This document shows positions 25,000 to 33,081 of a stretch of DNA of 64,000 nucleotides, in pieces. The position numbers were made by a program, and so were the translations under genes. This DNA is from Paenibacillus_E sp042676385 (GTDB lineage Bacteria > Bacillota > Bacilli > Paenibacillales > NBRC-103111), in the NCBI RefSeq assembly GCF_042676385.1, contig NZ_JBHTHA010000011.1, positions 62,001 through 126,000 on the forward strand, given 5' to 3'. The notes beneath the pieces were generated by a model that searched no databases, was not told the origin of the DNA, and worked only from the letters and a program-made list of their open reading frames with translations. Each line of letters starts with the position of its first letter. Positions within the stretch are counted from its first letter, which is position 1.

Positions 25000-25887
25000 T
25001 TACTGAGCTTTTTGTTTGGATAACCAATCAGCCAGCTTGTCAATATCTGCATCGGTTAAGCCCTTATCAATGTTGGCTTGATACTGTTTGCCCATATTGC
25101 CTTTGCCGTTTTTGATGATACCCAAGATTTCATCTTTAGAATGTTTGTCACCCACACCAAGCAATGCTGGAACGCCTGAAGCTGGCATTCCTTTTAATCC
25201 GGCACCGTGACAAGCCAAGCAAGTTGCTTTCTTGAAAATCTCTGCGCCTGGATCATCCGCCGCCACGATGGCTGGGGCTTTCTTCGTTTCTTTGGCGCCA
25301 CCGCCGCCTGCAGCACCTTTGCCTGCACGTAATTCTTCCTCACGCTTAATGTGCTCAGGAACGATATTCTTATCTTTCAGTTCCGCTTGGTAATGAGCCC
25401 AAGAGGTGTATGTAAGGTACGAACATGCCACTAATGATAAGATCATTAAGGATGAAGCAATTGGTCTTCTATAGAAACGTCGCTCTTTCCCTGTATCCAG
25501 GAACGGAGCAAGAAGCAGACCACCAAACAGTAATCCAGGTACGATTACAGCTCCAAGAACTACGTAGTTACCCGATGTATATGGGTATTTCAGGAGTTGG
25601 TACATGAAAAGGAAGTACCAATCCGGCATTGGAATGAATTGTGTGTTTTTAGGATCAGCAGGGTATCCCAGTGGTGCTGGATCCGACATGACCAATACTA
25701 ATATACCGACCAGTACGACAACGCCTACCATCCATTCTTTCAATAAGAAGTTAGGTACAAAAGCTTCCGATTTTCCCGGATATGCAGAATAATCTCGAGG
25801 AATTAGTCTTTGCTCTTGTGTTTTCTTCACTACGCGGGAATCCCCAACGTATACGATTTTTTCGTCAGACTTATGACCATGCGCCAC
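25000..25887 (-). CDS. qcrC: Menaquinol:cytochrome c reductase, cytochrome b/c subunit
   Basis: A 295-residue fusion of a subunit IV-like membrane part and a cytochrome c domain, typical of Bacilli. Membrane segments lie at about 53-68 (VGVVVLVGILVLVM), 100-120 and 140-160. A glycine/alanine linker near 190-200 precedes the heme c site CLACHGAG near 223-230 and the distal Met (MGKQY). It works with QcrA and QcrB in the b6c1-type complex at the membrane. The start is GTG (25885-25887) after AAAGGAGGG. Complete CXXCH means heme is covalently bound. Confidence 0.93.
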   Translation of the reverse strand: MAHGHKSDEKIVYVGDSRVVKKTQEQRLIPRDYSAYPGKSEAFVPNFLLKEWMVGVVVLVGILVLVMSDPAPLGYPADPKNTQFIPMPDWYFLFMYQLLKYPYTSGNYVVLGAVIVPGLLFGGLLLAPFLDTGKERRFYRRPIASSLMILSLVACSYLTYTSWAHYQAELKDKNIVPEHIKREEELRAGKGAAGGGGAKETKKAPAIVAADDPGAEIFKKATCLACHGAGLKGMPASGVPALLGVGDKHSKDEILGIIKNGKGNMGKQYQANIDKGLTDADIDKLADWLSKQKAQ

Positions 25888-25906
25888 GCAATGACCCTCC
25901 TTTCAA

Positions 25907-26578
25907 TTATAGCGGTCCGGAAATACCTTGTTTGCGAATCATAAAGAAGTGTCCGGCAAGCAAAGCGAGCAGAACGCCAGGCAGGAAGAACACATGAATG
26001 GCAAAGAATCGAGTCAATGTTTGAGCACCAACGATTTCTCCACCTTGCAGCAGCGTCTGAATGTAAGACCCAATGAAAGGTACTGACGCAGCAATTTTAA
26101 TACCTACTTGTGTTGCAAAGTAAGCTTTATTATCCCAAGGAAGCAGGTATCCCGTAAATCCAAGACCAAGCATAACGAAGAAAATCAGCATGCCTACAAC
26201 CCAGTTCATTTCACGTGGAGCTTTATAAGAACCTGTGAAGAACACGCGCAGGGTATGTAAAAACATCATAACGATTACTAAGCTGGCTCCCCAGTGGTGC
26301 ATACCTCTCACGATCACACCGAAAGCCACTTTATGTTGTAAATAGTCAACGCTTGCATAAGCGTTAATGATATCAGGCGTATAGTACATTGTAAGGAACA
26401 TACCTGACAAAATTTGAATAACTGTAATGAAAAACGTCAATCCGCCGAAGCAATATACGAACGCGGAAAAGTGATGAGCAGGGTTTACGTGCTCTGGGAC
26501 CTCGTGGTCTGCAACATCCCTCCACATCGGCGTAATATCAAGACGTTCGTCAATCCAGTTGTACATGTTTTTAAACAT
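25907..26578 (-). CDS. qcrB: Menaquinol:cytochrome c reductase, cytochrome b subunit
   Basis: A 223-residue cytochrome b6-type protein with four membrane helices. Heme-ligand histidines are in GMHHWGASLVIVMMFLHTLR and IHVFFLPGVLLALLAGHFF. GFTGYLLPWD is the quinol-site loop. RBS AAGGAGGCGTCACC. The reading continues into qcrC after 20 bp. In Bacilli the b6 and subunit IV parts are split between QcrB and QcrC, as here. Confidence 0.96.
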   Translation of the reverse strand: MFKNMYNWIDERLDITPMWRDVADHEVPEHVNPAHHFSAFVYCFGGLTFFITVIQILSGMFLTMYYTPDIINAYASVDYLQHKVAFGVIVRGMHHWGASLVIVMMFLHTLRVFFTGSYKAPREMNWVVGMLIFFVMLGLGFTGYLLPWDNKAYFATQVGIKIAASVPFIGSYIQTLLQGGEIVGAQTLTRFFAIHVFFLPGVLLALLAGHFFMIRKQGISGPL

Positions 26579-26595
26579 CTGATGGTGACGCCTCC

Positions 26596-27141
26596 TTATA
26601 CTCTTGTGTTAGCATGCAGTTGCCCCACGTAAACGAACCCATTCTCTACTTTTACGGAGTATTCATCCAACGGTTTCGGCGCTACTGCAAGGTTTTTACC
26701 GTCTTGCGTGTAGTGAGCACCGTGGCATGGACAAAAATACTGATCTTTGTATGCAGGGTTATCGTTCCAGTTGACCGTACATCCAAGGTGTTTACAAGTT
26801 GGATTCAATGCAAAAAGCTTGCCGCTGCTGTCTTTGGAAATCCAAGCCACGAGCTCAACATCGCTCTCGTACCAGCCATCTACCTGGTGGACTTGGAACT
26901 GAAACGATTGTGGTACATTGGTAATTTTACTTTCTTCGACAACTTTGATCCAATCCCCAGCTTTCTTTGGTTTAAGGACAGGATCAACAGCAAACCTCAG
27001 CATCGGTATCATCATACCGGCCGCCATGAATCCTCCAGCGCCACCAAGGGTGTAGGAAAGAAATTGTCGACGGGACATTTCGCGTTTTGTGCCCGGTTTC
27101 TTCCCATGCTGCTCTTCATTGTGATTGTTGTGGTCACTCAT
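26596..27141 (-). CDS. qcrA: Menaquinol:cytochrome c reductase, Rieske iron-sulfur subunit
   Basis: A 181-residue Rieske protein. The N-terminal twin-arginine-like region RREFLSYTLGG-type here reads SRRQFLSYTLGGAGGFMA (about 23-40), consistent with Tat-dependent insertion and a single anchor. The 2Fe-2S motifs are CKHLGC and CPCHGAHY near 115-140. It accepts electrons from menaquinol and passes them to cytochrome c. It is the first gene of qcrABC. Confidence 0.96.
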   Translation of the reverse strand: MSDHNNHNEEQHGKKPGTKREMSRRQFLSYTLGGAGGFMAAGMMIPMLRFAVDPVLKPKKAGDWIKVVEESKITNVPQSFQFQVHQVDGWYESDVELVAWISKDSSGKLFALNPTCKHLGCTVNWNDNPAYKDQYFCPCHGAHYTQDGKNLAVAPKPLDEYSVKVENGFVYVGQLHANTRV

Positions 27142-27248
27142 TATCAGGTCTACCCTCCTACATTGGCCGACGCCCGAACCCTCTCGGGCGCACAGTTACC
27201 TCTATCACGTGTCGTTCGACATTACACTACATTACTAGGACATTACTA

Positions 27249-27277
27249 ATAATAGCCTACGACCTCTAGGGCGTCAA
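27249..27277 (-). promoter_or_regulatory. Sigma-A promoter of qcrABC
   Basis: Minus strand TTGACG (27272-27277), a 17-base spacer and TATTAT (27249-27254), about 110 bases before the qcrA ATG. The leader contains a CGCCCGA/TCTCGGGCG hairpin near 27170. Confidence 0.75.
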
Positions 27278-27422
27278 GAATCCTTAACTCCTTTTCAAGC
27301 CCTGAAATCTTGGCCTTTGAACAAATTTTAACGAAATTGTCACAACTTTTTGGCGAGTAAGAAACCGATTACTCCCCTTAGCCTGCACATTTTTTTTTCC
27401 AATAATACGTATTGTGAAAAAG

Positions 27423-27854
27423 TTAATCACCTTGCTGCCAGAGGCGCTGTATACTCTCGGAAATGCGTGATTTAATGTCTTTGGCGCTGCTTGTCCACTC
27501 CTGCATATCTACAGGAATCAACAAATCAATATGTTCATTCTCCCATTGTTCAGCCGCAGTATGTATAGTAAGAACAATCACATATCGGAAACCGGCATGC
27601 TTCAATTGAAGGCTGATTGCATTCAATTGTTCCGACGCGTTCACGCCTGTCATATAATGGACAGCCGGATAAGTCACGACTCTTCCTTTATAAGGGATCT
27701 CTACAGTCTCCAAGGCATCCCGCAATTGCTCTAGCGCAAACGTCGTTTGTGCCGGGTCTTCGAAACCCCTTAGTCCTGTAAACGGCAGCAAACAAGTGTC
27801 CAAATACGGCTTGAGGTCCGGCCACTGATCTTGCTCAATTTCACTGAATTTCAT
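27423..27854 (-). CDS. ypiF: DUF2487 protein YpiF
   Basis: A 143-residue soluble protein matching the DUF2487 family (B. subtilis YpiF), which is encoded just before qcrA. Visible features: MKFSEIEQDQWPDLKPYLDTC at the start, a parallel beta core around GRVVTYPAVHYM and FRYVIVLTIH. No catalytic motif is clear. RBS GGAGGGTC. Function unknown. Confidence 0.85.
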   Translation of the reverse strand: MKFSEIEQDQWPDLKPYLDTCLLPFTGLRGFEDPAQTTFALEQLRDALETVEIPYKGRVVTYPAVHYMTGVNASEQLNAISLQLKHAGFRYVIVLTIHTAAEQWENEHIDLLIPVDMQEWTSSAKDIKSRISESIQRLWQQGD

Positions 27855-27880
27855 AAATAGACCCTCCTATATCTTTTACA

Positions 27881-27910
27881 AAAGAAGAGCTTGCTATGTA
27901 AGCAAGCTCT
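27881..27910 (-). terminator. Terminator after the LCP protein gene
   Basis: Minus strand AGAGCTTGCT-TACAT-AGCAAGCTCT followed by TCTTTTGT, 10 bases after the stop. Confidence 0.85.
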
Positions 27911-27920
27911 AATTGTTACT

Positions 27921-28958
27921 TTAATTCGTCCTACCTTCACTGTCAATTGGAATAGCCGTTTGTTCGCGAAGAGCTGTAAGCGCCTGCTCCAAATCCTGCT
28001 GCTTCACAACAACATAAGGACTTTCCCACTCGCCGTTCAGTTGAATATAGTTAACGTTTGATGGTTTTAAGGCCTTGTAGGATGTTGTCAGTTGGCGAAG
28101 TTCCTCAGCCGGGATATCCGTCTTGATCGAGGTACCGACGATATCGAGCAATTTCCCCCAGGCCGTCACACCGTTCAGCGATGTCAACTGATCCAATAGT
28201 TGATTAAGCACCAGTTGCTCCCGCTGATTTCTTGCCAGATCGGACGATTCCGCTGTACCTAAATTCGATTTGCGATAACGAATAAAATCAAGTACCTGTT
28301 TGCCGTTCAAATGTTGCAAGCCTTTGACTAAATTGATATTCGTACCATCGCTTTCATCTTCATATTTCATGTCCATATCGACCTGAACCGTCATGCCCCC
28401 AAGCTGGTCGATCACTTTACGAAAACCGTCGAAATTGATGATGGCCATATAATCGATTGGAACATGGTACAGATTGCTGAAGAGCTTCTTCGTTTGAGAG
28501 AGCGCCGTATTCTTATCCTGATTGTAGTAATACGCATAAAAATAATTGGCTTTGTGGGAATCGTCCAACCCTGAATCCTCCGCCCGAACTTCCAAATCTC
28601 TTGGAATGGATAAAACGGTTGCCTGGTGAGTTGCCGGATTGACACTGAATAGCATCATAACATCCGTATTAAGCGAACCCTCGCTGCCCCCTCTCTCATC
28701 AATAGCTGTTAACAAGAAGGTTAACGGTTTCGCCATATCGTCTGATGTAAGGGCCAAAGGGTTGAAGTCTGATGAGATAGCAGCCGTTGAGCCTGGTTCT
28801 GAAGATGGCTGAGATGCTGCAATATGATCAATCGTTTCGTTCCATTTATGATATAAATAGGCCGCATAAACCGATGCAGAGCCAATTAAAACACCAATAA
28901 TCAATAGGGATGCCGTAAACAATTTGCGCCAGCGCGGATGCCAAAATTTCATATTCAT
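27921..28958 (-). CDS. LytR-CpsA-Psr family wall-polymer ligase
   Basis: A 345-residue membrane-anchored enzyme of the LCP family, which transfers undecaprenyl-linked glycopolymers such as teichoic acid to peptidoglycan. One anchor near residues 12-35 (LFTASLLIIGVLIGSASVYA) precedes the LCP domain: TFLLTAIDERGG, TDVMMLFSVNP, ATVLSIPRDLEV, then INFDGFRKVIDQLGG and LDFIRYRKS with the conserved Arg residues. The start MNMKFW is preferred because GAGGAGAACGGAC precedes it; a 41-residue extension has no site. Confidence 0.9.
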   Translation of the reverse strand: MNMKFWHPRWRKLFTASLLIIGVLIGSASVYAAYLYHKWNETIDHIAASQPSSEPGSTAAISSDFNPLALTSDDMAKPLTFLLTAIDERGGSEGSLNTDVMMLFSVNPATHQATVLSIPRDLEVRAEDSGLDDSHKANYFYAYYYNQDKNTALSQTKKLFSNLYHVPIDYMAIINFDGFRKVIDQLGGMTVQVDMDMKYEDESDGTNINLVKGLQHLNGKQVLDFIRYRKSNLGTAESSDLARNQREQLVLNQLLDQLTSLNGVTAWGKLLDIVGTSIKTDIPAEELRQLTTSYKALKPSNVNYIQLNGEWESPYVVVKQQDLEQALTALREQTAIPIDSEGRTN

Positions 28959-29055
28959 GTCCGTTCTCCTCGTTTTTGAAAATCGATATGTATATAAGTT
29001 GACGCGAGGAAGGACGTTTTGGTTCTTTTTTAGATCGGTTAGGTATGAAACATAC

Positions 29056-29091
29056 AAAAAGACATGTGAATTTTGCTTCACATGTCTTTTT
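29056..29091. terminator. Terminator between the IDEAL gene and the LCP gene
   Basis: AAAAAGACATGTGA and TCACATGTCTTTTT form a 14-bp stem around an 8-base loop, with T-tracts in both directions. Confidence 0.85.
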
Positions 29092-29123
29092 CAGACGAGC
29101 ATATGGAAGGCACCAAACCTGCA

Positions 29124-29312
29124 TTAACCCAAAGATTGTAAGGTTTTAAGCTCTGAAGTAAGGGCCAGGAACGTTGCTTGATCTCCCTTGGCTAAAGCAC
29201 TGTCAATCTCTCTGTAGAGATTTTCCTCTTTATATTTGCGTATGGCATCGTCCCAAACCATCTCCGCGAAAAGTGCCAGCAGCGCATCGTTAGATACATT
29301 CATTTTTCCCAT
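29124..29312 (-). CDS. Small IDEAL-domain protein
   Basis: A 62-residue protein consisting almost only of an IDEAL domain: YREIDSALAKGDQATFLALT near 36-55, followed by SELKTL. In Bacilli this domain is found in ClpC adaptor antagonists and in YpiB, whose C-terminus carries it; this gene lies in the ypiB-like position. The start at 29312 is chosen because AGGAGGTAGGTCC-type sequence precedes it. A role in protein-protein recognition is inferred only from the domain. Confidence 0.78.
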   Translation of the reverse strand: MGKMNVSNDALLALFAEMVWDDAIRKYKEENLYREIDSALAKGDQATFLALTSELKTLQSLG

Positions 29313-29501
29313 AGGACCTACCTCCAAATGTTGTCCGCGGTTTGTCAGGAGCTTTCATTTTCGCAGAAATATGTTCTTGTTCTTACTCTTGCATGCGATG
29401 CGTTTGTGTATGCTCCTATTAAAGCATATTCACACATTCCCTCTTCGTTTACTGCAATCGCCCGCCCTATTAGGAATGTGTCTTTACCTATTCTTTCATT
29501 T

Positions 29502-30656
29502 TCACTTCTTGGTCATCGTTCCATGTTGATCCAATATGAGCACAACCTTATCTTCTTCACGCACATACGTCCCTTGAATAACGCTGCTTCCGAGCTTCGT
29601 TACTTGAACCACTTTTCCTTTCTCTTCATCCTCTCCGATTCGTATCAATCCTAAATGCATCATCATCTGTAAAATGCGCTGCTCGAATATTGATTCTGAA
29701 GTGTCATAGTAAAACGGTTTGACTAGCTTCCCCAAAACATCGCTTAGGGACGTTGACGTCACCCAAAGTTTCGCTAGCCGGTCTATCCAATGAGAGATTG
29801 ACTGCAAATTCGGAATAGGATTCTTATACAACCGCAGCCAAAAGCGATAGACGGCAGCTAGATTTTCCTTTGTCCCTTCCTGAAGGCGCAAGTTCCCTGC
29901 GTCTGTCAGTTGTAGAGAATGCGTATGTTCGTCGATGAGCTGGTGATAGTAACAATAGTCATAAATGAGTGAAAATCGATTCGGGTATTCCTTGAACATA
30001 CGGCCGTAACCGAACCTCCAGGCACCCTTTGCTACCATTTCTTCTTGTACGGATAAGCGATCCAGAACTTGCTGCAACTGTCTTTTATACATCGTTCCTT
30101 CTGTTGTTAAGGGCACGTCCTGTTGCTGAGCGATGTAAGTCAAGAAATGGTAGATGTCATCGACGATCAGCATCTGTTCGTCCCGATACACACCAGGTTC
30201 GCCCGCCTGTTGAAGCTTGGCTTTGAATTGACTTGTCAATACGTCGTTAAAGCGCTTTTTCAAATCTTCTGGAACGTGGAACAAATACTTCGTCTGCTGC
30301 GAATACCCATTGAACAACCAGCCTAGCTTTTTAAACTTGATGATCATCTCGCGCGGATTCCATTCCTCATTGTCCTGCTTAGAGAAACGTGACTGACCTA
30401 CTCTAGCGATCAGCTCTTCCATACTAAAAGCGTTTCGCCCATCGAAGAGCAGCGAGTTAAGAAACCGAATGTCTTCCAGATTCAAGTTTTGGACATGCCG
30501 TTCAAAAATCTCTTTTCGCAGCGCCGTGCTCAAGATCGATTGAATCAGATCATTCTTGGAATGACCATTACATTCGCATTCATAGGTGTGGGCGATTCTG
30601 CTCAATTCATGGATATCGGCATAGCTGAGCATGTCCGCTAGGTTCATTTCCATCAT
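29502..30656 (-). CDS. Conserved hypothetical protein with SAP-like N-terminus
   Basis: A 384-residue soluble protein not firmly recognised. Residues 5-45 (LADMLSYADIHELSRIAHTY; KNDLIQSIL) resemble a SAP-type helix-extended-loop-helix. Several following blocks look like winged-helix units (FSMEELIARVGQ; GSSVIQGTYVREED at the end). The layout recalls the N-terminal part of XPB-like helicases, but no ATPase motif is present. It has a GGGGGG site before the ATG. Its position corresponds to ypiA/ypiB in B. subtilis but the sequence does not look like the TPR protein YpiA. No function assigned. Confidence 0.65.
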   Translation of the reverse strand: MMEMNLADMLSYADIHELSRIAHTYECECNGHSKNDLIQSILSTALRKEIFERHVQNLNLEDIRFLNSLLFDGRNAFSMEELIARVGQSRFSKQDNEEWNPREMIIKFKKLGWLFNGYSQQTKYLFHVPEDLKKRFNDVLTSQFKAKLQQAGEPGVYRDEQMLIVDDIYHFLTYIAQQQDVPLTTEGTMYKRQLQQVLDRLSVQEEMVAKGAWRFGYGRMFKEYPNRFSLIYDYCYYHQLIDEHTHSLQLTDAGNLRLQEGTKENLAAVYRFWLRLYKNPIPNLQSISHWIDRLAKLWVTSTSLSDVLGKLVKPFYYDTSESIFEQRILQMMMHLGLIRIGEDEEKGKVVQVTKLGSSVIQGTYVREEDKVVLILDQHGTMTKK

Positions 30657-30740
30657 CGTGCCCCCCTGGTTGCGAAGCGTTCTGCTCCGCCGTTTCTAGT
30701 AACCATTATGGGATTTTTTTCCGAAAATATTCCGTCCGCA

Positions 30741-30776
30741 CAAAAAAAGCACGGCTCTTCAAGAAGAACCGTGCTA
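30741..30776 (-). terminator. Terminator of the histidine phosphatase gene
   Basis: Minus strand AGCACGGTTCT-TCTTGA-AGAGCCGTGCT then TTTTTTTG, 16 bases after the stop. Confidence 0.88.
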
Positions 30777-30792
30777 ACAAATCGATAGATTG

Positions 30793-31371
30793 TTAATTGA
30801 CAGAGTCTAAATGTTTCAAACAATTGTACAGTTGAAGCTCCCAGCTTTGTTCCTTACGCAGTAGTATTGTTAGGGAAGTATTCTGCAGAAACTCTTCCCG
30901 TTCCATCTGAAGCCCTCTAAGCACTTGGACAATAAAACCACCATGGGAAATCAATAAAAGCTTATCATTCGGATAACGTAGAATTAGCTCTTCCTCCAGC
31001 TGATACCAGCGCGAGAGCAATTCCGCATCCGTTTCTTGACCCAGGTTCTGCTTCTTCCAATCGACACCCCATCTTGCTTCCCGTTCAGGGTCTGTCGTAC
31101 CTTCGACAAGCCCATATTTACGTTCACGCAGTCTCACGTCCGTTCCCAGAAAAGGAATGCCTGACAGCTCCGAAACAATAAGCCCCGTTTCCCTTGCTCT
31201 GGTCAGATCACTGCTGATTATACCCGTCCATTGCTCATGAGCGAGCCTCATACCCAGCAATTTGGCCTGCTCCCTGCCTTCTTGCGTCAATTCGGTATCG
31301 AGCTGTCCTTGCAGCTTACCGAGTCGATTCCATTCCGTGCTTCCATGACGGATAAATCCGATTGTCGTCAT
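30793..31371 (-). CDS. Histidine phosphatase (phosphoglycerate mutase-like) protein
   Basis: A 192-residue member of the branch of histidine phosphatases related to GpmB/CobC/PhoE. The phosphohistidine motif is GFIRHGSTEWNRLGKLQG (catalytic His 9), Arg in SSDLTRARET, Glu in RERKYGLVEG and the second His in LLISHGGFI. The real substrate cannot be told. RBS GGAGGTTCATCA. It is a single gene bounded by terminators on both sides. Confidence 0.85.
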   Translation of the reverse strand: MTTIGFIRHGSTEWNRLGKLQGQLDTELTQEGREQAKLLGMRLAHEQWTGIISSDLTRARETGLIVSELSGIPFLGTDVRLRERKYGLVEGTTDPEREARWGVDWKKQNLGQETDAELLSRWYQLEEELILRYPNDKLLLISHGGFIVQVLRGLQMEREEFLQNTSLTILLRKEQSWELQLYNCLKHLDSVN

Positions 31372-31420
31372 TGATGAACCTCCAAGATTTTATAAATGTT
31401 AACCGTATAAGATTACCTCT

Positions 31421-31450
31421 AAAAATGAAAAATGCTCCTTTCGGAGCATT
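31421..31450 (-). terminator. Terminator of the sigma/anti-sigma pair
   Basis: Minus strand AATGCTCC-GAAA-GGAGCATT then TTTCATTTTTAG. It starts at the anti-sigma stop codon, which overlaps the stem. Confidence 0.85.
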
Positions 31451-32078
31451 AGGCTTTGGTCCGTGAAAGCCAATTCATAATGAGCATGGTGCTGATTAAG
31501 CCCAAAATTGAAACGACAAGCAAATAATGCGGGTAGGAATGAATGGGCCCAACATGGAAACGGAGAGGTTCCATGAAGCTTGGGTTTAAGCTGGCCACAG
31601 CATCGCCCATTTTATGCACGTTCATCGACTCTGTTGAACTTGATTTTAAGGCTTGAGGCGCTTCCAGATCGTATAACGAATTATCGGCTGCTGCCAAACT
31701 TGACTGAGGAGCCCCGTCGTATACGATGGCAAACAGGAAGCTAAACATGAATAAAGCTAGACAAAATGCAATGACGGCCGTAAGGTTTCTCCTAAGCTTG
31801 TAAGAGATCGCATACATGCGCTCCGGCACCGGAATTCGCCAACTCTCATTCTCATAAATCCGATTCATCACCTTTTCGGAAACCAATGGTTCATAATCGG
31901 GCAGCTCTCTAGAAATCGCAGCAGAACGAATGAGTAGCGTACTTTCCTCCCAGATTTGAAATTCCTCGGCGCAATTCGGACATGCCGCAATGTGTTTATC
32001 CACCGCGACACGCCTCAGGTCATCATTCGGCAAATCCCAATAGACTCCAAATAATTCCTGAATGTCACTACACTTCAT
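31449..32078 (-). CDS. Zinc-finger transmembrane anti-sigma factor
   Basis: A 209-residue protein that should bind and inhibit the sigma factor encoded just upstream. The N-terminal anti-sigma zinc finger is DKHIAACPNCAEEF (HxxxCxxC) near 30-43. Membrane segments lie near 97-118 (LTAVIAFCLALFMFSFLFAIV) and at the C-terminus (YLLVVSILGLISTMLIMNWL), so there is an external loop of about 65 residues. ATG at 32078 is preceded by AAGGGATGAAAGAG and lies 7 bases past the sigma stop. Confidence 0.85.
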   Translation of the reverse strand: MKCSDIQELFGVYWDLPNDDLRRVAVDKHIAACPNCAEEFQIWEESTLLIRSAAISRELPDYEPLVSEKVMNRIYENESWRIPVPERMYAISYKLRRNLTAVIAFCLALFMFSFLFAIVYDGAPQSSLAAADNSLYDLEAPQALKSSSTESMNVHKMGDAVASLNPSFMEPLRFHVGPIHSYPHYLLVVSILGLISTMLIMNWLSRTKA

Positions 32079-32085
32079 CGCTCTT

Positions 32086-32667
32086 TCATCCCTTCGATTC
32101 TTCGAATATCGGCTCACTGAAATAGGGGTCTAACTGCAGCTTGACAGAAGCTCTGGCTCTAAATAATAAGGATTTCACGGAGCTAACCGTCTGTCCTAAA
32201 ATATTTGCAATTTCTTGATAATCCAATTGGTCATATTCGCGTAAAATCAACGCCGATCTTTGCTTTTCCGGTAAACTGTTGATCGCTTCACGGACCATTG
32301 AAACCTTTTCATTCCTGAGCATCGTTTGCTCGGGCATCGCATCGTAAGATGCATGCGGCGTATGCCCGCTTTGCTCCAATGAAACTTGAACACTTTTATT
32401 TTTGCGCAGTTCGCTCAAAACTGTATTACGAGCAATCGTATAAAGCCATGTGGAGAAAGAAGCTTCGATTTCACGAAACGAGTGCAAACTGCGGTACGCT
32501 TTATAAAAAGTTTCATTGCATAGATCTTCGGCGATCGCTTCCATCTGCGTACTCTTCAGCATATGGAAAATAAATGCAAGGATTTTACGCTCGTAACGAC
32601 GCATAAGCTCATTGTATAATTGAACGTTTCCATCCTTGATTTCTCTGATCAACTGGGAATCGGTCAT
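32086..32667 (-). CDS. ECF-type RNA polymerase sigma factor
   Basis: A 193-residue sigma factor with region 2 (ELMRRYERKILAFIFHM; EDLCNETFYKAYRSL; FSTWLYTIARN) and region 4 (LPEKQRSALILREYDQLDY; IANILGQTVSSVKSLLFRAR). It lacks sigma 1 and 3, as ECF factors do. The partner anti-sigma gene follows. GGAGGGTCGCC lies before the ATG. A possible autoregulated promoter AAC-16-AGTA (AACTTTTCACTCC region, near 32745) is weak. Stimulus unknown, most likely envelope stress given the two-segment membrane anti-sigma. Confidence 0.9.
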   Translation of the reverse strand: MTDSQLIREIKDGNVQLYNELMRRYERKILAFIFHMLKSTQMEAIAEDLCNETFYKAYRSLHSFREIEASFSTWLYTIARNTVLSELRKNKSVQVSLEQSGHTPHASYDAMPEQTMLRNEKVSMVREAINSLPEKQRSALILREYDQLDYQEIANILGQTVSSVKSLLFRARASVKLQLDPYFSEPIFEESKG

Positions 32668-32937
32668 TACGTGGCGACCCTCCTTGCGATTCCAGGTAAC
32701 ACCCCCAGCTGCTCATACTTGTTGTACTGCAGCAGGAGTGAAAAGTTGCGTTTTTTTGTAAATAAATTATGTATTGGATAATAATTAAAATATCGGTCTA
32801 TAAACTTTCTTGATTCATTGCGAAATTCCTGCTCAATTCGACAAAAATTTGTTAATTCCAATTGAGCATTGTCTGCTGCAAACAACAGCCCGTCTTTTCC
32901 ATTGTATAATAAAATCCTAAAAATATGGCAAAAAGAC

Positions 32938-33012
32938 AAAAAAAAAACCGCCGAATCGGCGGTTGCACTTATGGTGCGATTATCGGATAGGAGTGGAGAG
33001 AAACCATACTGT
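32938..33012 (-). ncRNA. Candidate small RNA with C-rich loop
   Basis: A 75-nt transcript is predicted from a consensus promoter (TTGACA-17-TATAAT) to an intrinsic terminator (ACCGCCG-AAT-CGGCGGT plus about ten U). The 5' part has UAUGGU and ACCAUA arms closing a loop that contains UCUCUCCACUCCUAUCC, which is complementary to GGAGUGGAGA-like ribosome binding sites. There is no ORF with a start and ribosome binding site inside. It could instead be an attenuator leader for the sigma gene 270 bases downstream. Confidence 0.55.
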
Positions 33013-33018
33013 ACTTTT

Positions 33019-33047
33019 ATTATATGTATACGTTTTCAATTTGTCAA
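33019..33047 (-). promoter_or_regulatory. Consensus sigma-A promoter of the candidate small RNA
   Basis: Minus strand TTGACA (33042-33047), 17 bases, TATAAT (33019-33024): a perfect match in both hexamers and spacing, located 35 bases past the polysaccharide deacetylase stop. Confidence 0.85.
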
Positions 33048-33081
33048 TAACTTTTTGAAAACGGTTACGATTCTTGTCCCA

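Noticed and set aside
27300..27420. Rex or CRP/FNR operator upstream of qcrA (TTGTGACAATTT)
   Set aside because: Only half-site matches; the symmetric partner is missing.
29328..29501. Open frame on the minus strand between the IDEAL gene and the 384-residue protein gene
   Set aside because: Open for about 60 codons but has no start codon with a ribosome binding site and no recognised similarity; probably chance.
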